From Phyto melanocephala (taxonomy: Eukaryota; Arthropoda; Insecta; Diptera; Rhinophoridae), in contig OW799236.1 in NCBI GenBank assembly GCA_941918925.1, positions 121,903,062 to 121,967,061 on the forward strand: DNA of 64,000 nucleotides, written 5' to 3'. Below the pieces are notes generated by a model. It saw only the letters and a list, made by a program, of their open reading frames with translations, was not told the origin of the DNA and made no database searches. The translations under genes were made by a program, and so were the position numbers. Shown here one piece after another: positions 23,301 through 33,642 of this stretch (position 1 is the first letter of the stretch; every line of letters begins with the position of its first letter).

Positions 23301-24700
23301 AAAATACCAATATTCCTATGAACAATCCTGCCATTCAGTGTTCTGCATGCCTTCCAGATAGTAAATATGTCATCTTGAATACGCTGCATTCATACGCAAG
23401 GCACAAGGAAGTCACGCAGTGTGAAATTCAAATAATAAATTCGTCGTATTGTGCTTTGATAATTTACGCCTCTGTTTACCATATTTTTTTATCGCTAAGT
23501 AGTGTCAAAAGCTTTTTTAATATCAATAAGTTAAAAATACAATTCACAAATTTGTCGTATTGCCATGATGTCATAATTTTCCAAAATTTTAAGACTGTTT
23601 AATAAAATGTTGTGGTTTATTGTTAAGTTTTCAAAATTATTTTGATAATTAAAAATATTATGACATTACGACACGATATTATTCTTTGTGAATACCACAA
23701 ATAAATTCTATTTCAAAGTTGATTTAAAGTTGTTATTTAAATCTTGTCTAAAAGTCAGTGTAGTAAACATTACTAACGAGAAACATTTTAATACAAAAAA
23801 GTTTACTTGTTAAAGAAATTTTAGCTGAGTTAAAAAAAGAAAATCGAATGTTTATTTTTAAACCTTTGAACCATTATGACATATTTTTATGATATCAAAT
23901 TATGCTCATATTTTTCAGACAACGTGTTTAAAGTCAATATGAAGAATATTCTCTTGACAGTTGCTGCCTGCAGCTTAATTTTTTTTTCTTTGACAATATG
24001 CAAGCTTGGTTTAATGTAACGTATATACATAATGCCTTAATAGTCAAACCTAAGACTGGGACAGAGGCTTAGGCTGATGTTGTGTTGTAGTTGCTTTTAA
24101 ACTTGTTACATTTGTAGTGATGTTGCTTTTTCTACTGATAATGTTGATGATGATGACAACATTTTGACTATTTTGAATTTCACATTTTGGGGGAAACAAT
24201 ATTAAGGAAACATTGTTTGTTATTAAGCGTGAACTTTTTTAGTTTGTTTTTCGTTGGCAGCCTTAAAGGCAGTGGTTAGAGGAATCAAAAAGGAGGATGG
24301 TTGGTTGTCTTTCCAAACATTTGTTTAGGTTTTTTTTTTACTTTTTGTTATTGCTGACATCTGTAACAGTTTATGTTTGAAAATAGTTAAGCAACACTTT
24401 TAATATGCAGACAGACCAAAAAGAGTCTTGTGCTTATTTTTTGTTTTTGTTTTTAAAGAAAAGGAAATATTCAAACATTAACTGTGTATTTATGGTATGA
24501 TACTATGGATTATCTGATGTTGGTGATCTGTTTTTGTTTTGGTTTTTGTTGTTGCTGTTATAGTTTGCCTACTATAGTAACAAACTAACCATATAAACAA
24601 AGAGTTCTCGGTCTGTATGTTGGTGGAAATTTATGTCAACCCTTCTTGTCGTGTGTTGAATATTACGATGACATTTCAAACATAATTTAAGCCCACGCAA
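23301..24700. other. Gene-free DNA
   Basis: AT-rich, with TTG-type low complexity at 24080-24160 and 24530-24560. The open frame at 23318-23602 has no recognised domain. Confidence 0.4.
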
Positions 24701-24907
24701 TATGCATCATGTTGTATTTATTGTATGTAACGAACAAACAAATGAACGAGTAAAGTATTACAGTACAAACGTACTTGCAATGTTATATTTACACCAAATA
24801 AACCAACGAAAAACAGCCAACAGCCAGCCTGCTAGTGAGCCACGTAAAATAGACATAGACAATAATCGCCAAAAAAAAAAAAATTTATATATTTTTTTCT
24901 TAAAAAC

Positions 24908-24949
24908 ATGAATATTTCATTGGGCGTAGATGAGCGCGCGGAATGTCAA
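24908..24949 (+). CDS. Candidate short 5' coding exon (unproven)
   Basis: An ATG at 24908 opens MNISLGVDERAECQ, followed directly by a consensus splice donor (CAA|GTAAGT, with GT at 24950-24951). A second strong donor, ATG|GTGAGT, lies about 16 bp further on. The preceding 150 bp is CAA/ACA/CCAGCC-rich, as fly 5' UTRs often are, and locally less AT-rich. No acceptor or downstream exon could be identified and the peptide is not recognised. It may be a real first exon of a gene continuing outside the window, or chance. Confidence 0.2.
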
Positions 24950-25084
24950 GTAAGTACAACAACTATGGTGAGTACAAAATATTATTTGGATCTATGTGAT
25001 GGCGTCGAATATTTTACACAATGTGTAATAAATAGTGCAATTCTTGACTCTGTTTTTCAGTTTGTGTGTGTGTTTTGCGTTTTA

Positions 25085-25150
25085 TCATCAACATTAACAT
25101 TAACATCATCATCATCAACATCTTCGTCAGTAACATTGTCGTCATCATAA
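25085..25150. repeat. ATC/ATT low-complexity tract
   Basis: ATCATCAACATTAACATTAA-type trinucleotide-rich sequence. The open frames over it on both strands are artefacts. Confidence 0.7.
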
Positions 25151-25387
25151 TCAACAAGATCTTTAAAAAAAAAACAGCAAAATAAAAGGTAATAAAATGT
25201 GTAGGTATCGAAGGTAATTTGTTGACATGTAAACAAAATAACTTTGTTGTTTGTTGTTGCTGATTTCTGAGATCGTCGTCAATCCTCATAAAATGTGTTG
25301 ATGATGAGTATGATATCCATTGTTGTCGCACAAACTTTACAACTTTGTTCTAAAGCTTTAAGTTATTGCCATTTATATCCTTTCCGC

Positions 25388-25430
25388 GCATGTGTGTGTG
25401 TGTGTGTGTGTGTGTCTGCCTGTGTGTTAG
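25388..25430. repeat. TG microsatellite
   Basis: A run of about 12 TG units followed by CTGCCTGTGTG. Confidence 0.9.
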
Positions 25431-25598
25431 TTTTTGCAATATCATCAATATGTTTGTCTTAAGGAAATGTTCCAATTTTTTTTAAATTAACAACCCTCCA
25501 AGCCTCCTTCTCTGCTTCCTCTTCATGCAACTCGTTAAAATAGTTTTGAAGCGCTTTTTTGCCATCTTTGCCCATTCACTTGGGCACGCGCAAATGAT

Positions 25599-25640
25599 TG
25601 TCTTTGTCTGTCTGTCTGTCTGTCTGTCTGTCCGTTTGTC
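25599..25640. repeat. CTGT tetranucleotide microsatellite
   Basis: About eight CTGT units, then diverged CCGTTTGTCTATC. Confidence 0.9.
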
Positions 25641-25799
25641 TATCTGAATTTTATTTGCAACAACAGTTACCATTACTTGCAATTTTTATTATCCGCCAAA
25701 GGGTGTTTTCCAGTTACTACAATACTTACTCGAACAGCAAAATCGTCCTCAGCTTCAATGCAATGCCATTATTTACTTAAAAAAAATTTCTTAATACAG

Positions 25800-27480
25800 C
25801 TGCCGGCATTCATTGAAAGAAAATCTATCTAACCGCACTCTTTGTATGCACGAGTTGTTACAAAATAAACTGGCAAACATTTTACATGTAGATGCTTTTG
25901 ATTGCTGTTACTTTTCCTTGATTTTAATTTTTTTTTATTTTCGCTACGATGTGGCCCATTTTATCAACCTACTCGTTTAAAGGCTTTAATGGTTGTACCT
26001 TTAGCACCAAAGTATATATGATGTAAAGCAGAGTTTCTCAATTATGTACATACTCCGAAATGGTACAAGAATATTGTGTCAAATAAAAATTTTTATGAAA
26101 AGTATTTAAAAGAAAAAACATTAAAAAAAAATATTTTCAAAAATCTAAAATTCACAAAAAAAAAAAAAATTTTAACTCTTTTAAATTTATTTATATAAAA
26201 AAGATTTTAATTTTATTTTATCAGAATTATGACTTTAAAAACGAAAACAAATATTAAATAAATAAATTTAAATTTTATGGAATGGAAAAAAAATATAAAA
26301 AAATCAAAAGCTTTCTTTAAAAATAAAATTTAGAAGAATGAAATCTATAAACTAACAACTTTGTGGCAATAATAAACGGCTAAATCTTTTTTTATAATTT
26401 TTTAAAAATTTTTAAATTCTTGAGTTGATTTTTATAATGTGGTTTCATTTAAAGTAAATATTTTGATACGAATTCTGTTATTTATTATTAGTTAAGTAAG
26501 TATATTGGTTAAATTATAACTCAATATAAGCCGACTTATTCAGTTATTCCATTTTGACACAAAATTTATTTCCTTCTTTTGATTTTCAAAAATTTGGTCA
26601 CTAATTTTCTATTAATTATGCATTGGGAATCACTGTAATAAATAAAAAAAAAAAAATGTTTCAGAACTAATAAAATTATCTGTTGTATGTGGCTTATAAC
26701 CGAATAAAAACTGGAAAACCATCACTTAATTTATGATTTCTTAAGAAAAAGAGGAAGAAAACAAAAACAATTATTTTTAGTTGTATACTCATCTTCAATA
26801 CTCTTCAAACTTAAATACTACCATGACAATTGTCACACAAGTCACTGATTTAGAGCACACTTCCACTAGTGATTGATTTAAAAAAAAACAGACTCTTGGT
26901 GTCACCGCAAGTTCAATTCTTTTAAACTAAAACAGTGATTAGAAACTAATTATTTTCATCAAGACGTGTTGCGGCACCAGAAAAGTGTTAGCAATACCTT
27001 AAACAGACACACACACACACTCACAAATTCATGTATTAAATCAACCATTGTGAATTAATGACGGTGTTTGAAACTGTCCATTTCTGGTTAAATTAGTTTT
27101 GCTTCAAATACTATGCATCGTCTTTGGTTGACGTACCCTTAGTATTGGTAACGCGACTTAAAACCAATTTCAGAGTATTTTGGCTGTAGCTCAGAACCAT
27201 CTGCAATTTGTCTAGCAATGTTTTTAGTTTTATTTTTAGTTAGTGTTTTAGTTGTTATTGTTATGTTTAGCTGCAAGGAACTATTATGTTATTAAATTGC
27301 TACTTACTCGAAGTAAATGGGTTGGCACCGACTGCCTTGAACTCTATATGAGATATATTAAAAATAATTTTTATAATGAAAACTTTAGGTTAGAAAAGCT
27401 TACTGAAAAAGCTTATTTAGAGAAAAAGTTGTTAGTTTTTGAGTTTTTTTTTTTTTTTATAATTACAGCTCTTTATTAAA
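25800..27480. other. Gene-free AT-rich DNA
   Basis: Long A tracts, and a CA run at 27006-27020. No gene recognised; the frame at 27252-27479 has no domain. Confidence 0.5.
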
Positions 27481-27483
27481 ATT

Positions 27484-27570
27484 GTATACCCTTTACAGAG
27501 AGTGTAAAACGTAAAATTTTTACAAAATTCATATCCGACTCCGTAAAGAATATATCGGTGGTCACAAGTA
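27484..27570 (+). mobile_element. DINE-1-like repeat, decayed 5' end
   Basis: GTATACCCTTTACAGAGAGT followed by AATTTTTACAAAATTCATAT, CCGACTCCGTAAAG and AATATAT aligns with the 5' part of the family in order, but with many substitutions. Confidence 0.6.
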
Positions 27571-28384
27571 GAATAGGGCCTTTCTCGTACTTTTTATAAA
27601 ATTGATTTTTCAGTGATTTCAATACATTTCGCACAAATTCACCTCGACACAAAAATCTTACGCAATAGTATTAAAAATTACAGTTTAACAAGCAATTTTA
27701 TAAAATTACATTATATTAATACAGTACAGGGGAGCTTTTTTGAAAATCAGCATAATCGTTCAATAAATTTTTGAGATATGAGCAACTGAAAACGACTGAC
27801 TCTATTTTTCCCATATTTTTACCACAAAAATTTAAAATTTTTAGCCCTACGATAACCTATACGCACTCTTATGACTTTTTATAGATATGATATGCCTCTA
27901 GAGATATTCGTAAGAAGTTTTGGATAAATCGGCCAATAACGGGCAAAATTATGGACAAAAATTATTTTGTTAAATATATCAAAATTTTCAACCTCTTAAA
28001 TATTTTTAATAAATTGTCATCAACTTGACGGTAGCAAAATATCTTTCAAATAATGAAAACATAATTTTGTAAAAAAGTTTTTATTATAAATTCTTTAAAT
28101 ATTATAAAGTATTTTTATTATAAACTTTTTGTTGAAAAACTCGTTAAATTGTTTTCCAAAAAGGTCTGTTAAAAAACGTTTTTGATGAAAAAGAACTCTT
28201 ATATGCAAGTTTTTCTTAAGAAAAAAGCTCTTTATTACAGATTTTTAATTTAATGAATTTTTTTTCTAAATTTATGGAACTTTAAATAAAAAATTATAGA
28301 TTGTTTTTTGAAAAAGAAAACTTTTTTAAGCTTTAAGTTTATTAATGGACTTTTATGACTTTGTTTCTAGATAAAAAAAAATTA
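27571..28384. other. Gene-free AT-rich DNA
   Basis: Contains loosely repetitive AAAAAACTTTTT-type sequence at 28060-28340. Nothing else recognised. Confidence 0.4.
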
Positions 28385-29710
28385 TTATACCCTACACACA
28401 GTGAAAAAGGTTTGTCATTCCGTGTGAAATTTCTACAATTTTCATTTCCGACCCCATAAAGTATATATATTTTTGAAAGCTTATGAATAGGAGAGTCGAT
28501 TAAGCTCTGTCAGTCTGTCCATCTGTCCGTGTGTATGTTGAAATCGCCTGTGTCCGAGTGAGGTATAAAAATATCAGAAATATTCGGGAGTAGATCGGTG
28601 TTGAAAATCAGAAACATCGGTACATAAACCACTGACATATGAGCAAAAAACCACGACCACCTTGATTTTTTTTCACAAAAACAACATTACAACAACAACA
28701 TACATACATACAAACATGTATACTGCTTAGAGTAAGCATGGCATCAAATCCCAGCTGAGCCAAAAAATTTTTTTTAAAATTTTTTTTTTTTTTGTATATT
28801 TTTTTCTAATTTTTTTTTATTTTTTATTTTATATATTACTAGCCAAACCCGGCGCGCGTTGCTCTGCCCCTTAATGAATCGAAATGCATTCTGAATTTTA
28901 ATTGAATATCAAGTGCAAAACCTAAAAATTATAATTTTTTTATGGGCGTGGCATTTCCCACTTTTCTAATCACGAAATTATAAAGTCATAACAGCTCAAT
29001 ATGCGTGCAAAGTTTCAGAAAAATCGGTCAAGTGCAAGTAGCTAAAACTGATAACTAATTTTTTATGGGCGTGGCCCTGCCCACTTTTCTTATGACAAAA
29101 GTGTAAAGCCATGACAGCTCAGTATGTTTGCAAAGTTTCAGAAAATTCGGTCCAGTGCAAGTAGCTAAAACTGATAACTATTTTTTTATGGGCGTGGCCC
29201 CGCCCACTTTTTTAAATAAAAAATTATAAAGTCATGACAGCTTAATATGTGTGCAAAGTTTCAGAAAAATCGGTCAAGTGCAAGTAACTAAAACTGATAA
29301 CTAATTTTTTATGGGTGTGGCCCCGCCCACTTTTTTCACCCATAAACACTCCCTGGTATGTGTACAACAACTTACCAAAGTTTGAGCCCGATCGGTTTTA
29401 CAGTTTCGGAGTCTATAGCTAACACACACACACAGAGTTTCACTTTTATATATATAGATATATATTTTTATTATTTTTTTAAAAAATTTTTTTTTTGTTT
29501 TATATTTATTATTTATATTAATTATTTTTTTTTAAATTTTTTTTTTTAAATTTTTTTTTTTTAACATACATACATACTTACGTAAATTTATAATTTTACA
29601 ATGGGATGTTTTTATGATTATATGGTGATACAAACTACTGTTATTGCATGACTACACGTTGTGAAGGGTATATAAGATTCGGCTCGGCCGAATATAGCGT
29701 TTTTACTTGT
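28385..29710 (+). mobile_element. DINE-1-like repeat, split by a Helitron
   Basis: The 5' end (TTATACCC..CACACAGTGAAAAAGG), the GTCATTCCGTGTGAAATTTC block, GAGTCGATTAAGC, the CTGTCCG run, CATACATACATACAAACATG and CCCAGCTGAGCC are followed by a T-rich core. The core is split by a Helitron at 28839-29458. The 3' end is GTGAAGGGTATATAAG, the palindrome ATTCGGCTCGGCCGAAT (29677-29693), then ATAGCGTTTTTACTTGT. The next copy begins at the following base. Assignment to the DINE-1/INE-1 (Helentron-associated) class rests on the paired terminal hairpins and internal simple-sequence core and is an inference. Confidence 0.8.
28839..29458 (-). mobile_element. Non-autonomous Helitron, copy 2 (nested)
   Basis: On the minus strand it starts TCTATATATATAAAAGTGAA, contains the CCGAAACTGTAAAACCGATC block and four tandem GTGGGCGGGGCCACACCCAT-like units, and ends with a GC-rich hairpin region (AACGCGCGCCGGG) then CTAG. 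The flanking bases are A and T as required. It lies inside the T-rich core of a DINE-1-like copy, so it is the younger insertion. Confidence 0.85.
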
Positions 29711-30462
29711 TTTTTATACCCTTCACACAGTGAAAAAGGGTATATATAGGTTTGTCATTCCGTGTGAAATTTCTACAATTTTCATTTCCGACCCCATAAA
29801 GTATATATTTTCTGAAAGCTTATGAATAGAGGAGTCGATTAAGCCCTGACCGTCTGTCCGTCTGACCGTCTGTCCGTGTGTATGTTGAAATCAACTTTTT
29901 GAAGCCCCCCGACATAGGTTGGACCCGGGTAAGGTATTAAAATATCAGAAATATTCGGGAGTAGATCGGTATTGAAAATCAGAAACATCGGTACATAAAC
30001 AACTGAGATATGAGCAAAAACCCACGACCACCTCGATTTTCTTTTCATAAAAACAACATTACAACAACAACATACATACATACAAACGTGTATACTGGTT
30101 AGAGAAAACGTGGCATCGAATCCCAGCTGAGGCAAAAAAAATTTTTTTTAAATTTTTTTAAAATTTTTTTTTTTAATTTTTTTTTTATTTTTTTTTATTT
30201 TTTATTTAATATATTATATATATTTTTATTATTATTTTTTTTTATTTTTTTTTTTTTTAATTTTTTTTTTATTTTTTTTTTGTTTTATATATATTATATA
30301 TGTATATAATAATTTTTTTTTTTTTAATTTTTTTTTTAAATTTTTTTTTTATTTTTTTTTTGTTTTTTTTAACATACATACGTGAATTTACTGTTATTGC
30401 ATGACTACACGTTGTGAAGGGTATATAAGATTCGGCACGGCCGAATATAGCGCTTTTACTTG
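29711..30462 (+). mobile_element. DINE-1-like repeat, complete copy
   Basis: Complete from TTTTTATACCCTTCACACAG to the 3' palindrome ATTCGGCACGGCCGAAT and ATAGCGCTTTTACTTGT. The interior core (30130-30370) is almost pure T/A. It abuts the preceding copy with no spacer, giving a head-to-tail pair. No coding capacity: the minus-strand frame at 29839-30135 translates the conserved non-coding block. Confidence 0.85.
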
Positions 30463-32710
30463 TTTTTTTTTCAAAGAAAATTTTAAGAATTTTTTAGCAA
30501 AAATTTTTATTCATAAAAAATCTGTTAAGTTAAAAAGATGTTACAAAAATTTTTTTAAATAATGTTTTTATTAATAAAAATTCCATAATTTTTGTCCAAC
30601 TTTTTAAAAATAATTTATGTATGGAAAATTATTTCTGCAATAAGAGCTTTTTGTATTAATAACTTTTAAGACTTTTGTTTTAATTTTAACTAGTTTTTGT
30701 CAAGAAAATAATACATAAAATTAAAAAAAAGTTCTACACCTTTAACCAAGAAGGAATGGAAAATTTTCGTTAAAGTTTTTCAAAAAAAAAAATGTTTTTT
30801 ATTAAAAAACTTGACGTATGTGAAATTTTTTTTTGGTTAGAAATAGCTTTTTATTTGGAAGAAAACATATTTTAATATCCAAGAGTTTTCTTTTAAAGGC
30901 TACTTTAGGAAATTATCTTTACTTTTTTAGTCAGTAAGCTGTTGCGAAATACATTCGCGAATATCTCCAGCTTAAACTAAAATTTTTTGAAGGAAAACGA
31001 TTAAGCACTTAAAGAAGGTCTTTTTAAATAATGTTTGCATTTCGCATTTTTAATTTTTTATATTAACTTTTGCAATTGAAATTTATGAGAGAAGAGAGCA
31101 AATGTATGAAATTTTGACATTTGGAAATGAACAGCTGATGATCAGTTGTTAAACTATCTTGTTAACTACCTTGTCTGGCTCGCATAAAAGCTTTTATTAA
31201 GGAAAAACTTAGTTTTACATTAAAAATATGTTTTTATAGTTTTTTTGAATGCACCGAATACAATTCCCTTATGCTGACTGTAGCATGTCTTAGATCTAAG
31301 CAGTTTAACGGTTAAATCGAAATCCAATGAATTTTGGTATTTTAGAGAAGAACACACAAACATGCACAGCAAAAAAAAAAAAAGGTTGCAGAAGGCTAAA
31401 CATTTTTAGTGGCAGAAAATGTTAAAGAAATTAGTTTTTCTTAAGAAAACCCCTTGTGAGACTCTTTTGTGATCAACATCTGCTGATTGTAAAAGCTTTT
31501 TGCGCTATTTCTACTTATTTTCTAGTTTCGTTTAGACTATTTTTAATGCATTTTTTTTTTAATTTTAAACGAGATGTACTATTTTGGCGAATCTTGATGA
31601 TATTGGTTTAGTTGTTGTTGTTTTTTGTTGTTTTTTTTTGTTAAGAAGACACAGCACGAGTCAGTCGCAAGATTGATGTTTGAGAAGGCATCACGTCACT
31701 ATGTAGGTGTTATCGGCTTGTTACAGTTACAGTTACATTTGAGGTTGTTTTACTATAATTTTTATTTATTTGCATGAATGTGTATGTGTGTGCATTTGTA
31801 ACGTTGATCATTTGCTACGCGTGATGTCCTTAAGCAACAAATTTTCCTTTTTCCTGAAGAAGGTATAATTGTATTCTTTCTACCCAGCAAATGATTTATC
31901 AAGCCTTATTTTTCCATTGTTTTGTGTTTTTAGCGACTCAAATAAGCAATAAACAAATTTTTAAAGTCTTAACGATTTAAACAAGTACAGAATTGGAAAT
32001 TGGTTTATTGACTTTTTATTAGCCAACTTGCGACTTGTATGTTAGTAATTTTAATGTTTCTGTTTAAAGCAGATGGAAAAGAAAACATGATTAAGATTTT
32101 TTTTTCTTAATTTCGAAATAAAATTTTAAAATATTTTTTTTCAAAATATTTTACTGACTATGATGTCAGAGTAGAATTATTTAACTTGGCTCAAATCTAA
32201 GGACATTATAAACAACCGTAATTTAACACAATTTAAATTAATAATTTTTAGCAAATAACTACGATTTAAGACATCGAAATATTTTGAAATACAAAGAAAT
32301 GTGATCTCTGCATGTTTTAAAATGATCCTATTTTAGACAAAATAAAATTACCACACATACTTACATTAGTACAACAACAACAAAAATAATCAAACACCAA
32401 CTAACTGAAGAACGGGTCGTCGTATTTTAATAAATACAATTGCCAACAAGCTAGAAATAAAAAAACATTCCGTTCTGTATGATTATGTGTCTCTAAAATT
32501 TTTGGTTGTCTGGCTGGTTTTCCATTTGGGCCTAGTGTTTACAATTTAGTTTAAACAAAACAAGTACTTAGCCGGATTTAAAAACGAGTAATTGTTGTTT
32601 GTGTCAATAAAAAATTTTTTTGATAAAATAGAAAAAGTTACAAAAAAGGTTTTTGTGAATATTTTGAAGTGTGAATTTAATTAAATAAGAAAAATTTATC
32701 AGTCATTATA
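30463..32710. other. Gene-free AT-rich DNA
   Basis: Degenerate T/A-rich repeats at 30470-30850, TTG low complexity at 31605-31640, GTTACAGTTACAG at 31720. No coding region recognised. Confidence 0.5.
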
Positions 32711-33506
32711 ACGGGTGATTTATTGTAAGGTCTGATGTTAAAAGAACAATTTATGGCATTTAATGTTTGAAAATGATATCATGCAACTGTTGGCCGAGAC
32801 TACATCTGAGGTAGCATATTCGGAAGATTTTGGCCGATTCGTTCGAGCATAGCGACTGGTATCTCGCGAATAACTCGAGTAAGGTTGGCTTCCAAAACGT
32901 TAATATTATTCCTCAGAACCTTAGACTTTACATATCCCCAGAGAAAATAGTCTAAAGACGTAATAACGTACCATCTAGGTGCTTAAGTGCTAATGACTCT
33001 GTACGACTCTAAGCGCCATCTTCTTAGTTAGGGCTTTTTACATTGTAGGTGACGATATATATTTCTATAACTTTCTTTATTTTCATTACTTTTGTGTTTA
33101 ACTTTATAATTAAAATTTTGTTTTAAAAAAAAAATATTTTTTTCTCACCTCCAAATAAACATTCCCACTGTGCGCCATCGTGTTGAAACTAGAGCTCACC
33201 GAGACCATGCGCTTGAACTTGAGGAAGCACATAGTCTGTGTTAACATGGTGCGATAACGGTTTCGACTGAATCTAACATTCTGATTTGCCTAATTTTTTA
33301 AGAAATATCGACCAATGATTTCACCAGCTCATAAAAGGCATTGTTTCTAATGGATATAACGGTAGCTCTTGGTATTCTTCGGGTTGCTTATCAGCCAAAA
33401 CACACCGCATTTTAATTAAATTTTTTCCACGAAAACTATTTCTCACAGAACGCTGTTTTTCGTAATACAGCTAAACGATTTGGAGATGCTGTTGTGGTGT
33501 TAGCAT
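32711..33506 (-). pseudogene. Decayed mariner-like transposase, copy 2
   Basis: Read on the minus strand from ATG at 33506: LTPQQHLQIV, stop, LYYEKQRSVRNSF matches a mariner N-terminus. Then, with frame changes, GEIIGRYFLKN and FSRNRYRTML (region before the second Asp), a weak FQHDGA at about 33170, and SLDYFLWGYVKSKVL at about 32960-32925 (third Asp region), followed by NVLEANLTRVIREIPVAMLERIGQNLPN. GGTGATTTATTGTAAGG near 32714 may be the end of a terminal repeat. Multiple stops and deletions. It is related to, but not the same subfamily as, the 15-kb copy. Confidence 0.7.
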
Positions 33507-33642
33507 TGTATAATTTAAAACTAAATACAGTTCGATTTCGCAAAACAGTTACATTTCGCAGTACGATTTTTGATAGGTTGTTTCTTTTGTATCATATTCT
33601 CGTTTAAAACAAGATAAATCCTTGGACTAAAATATCATTATG

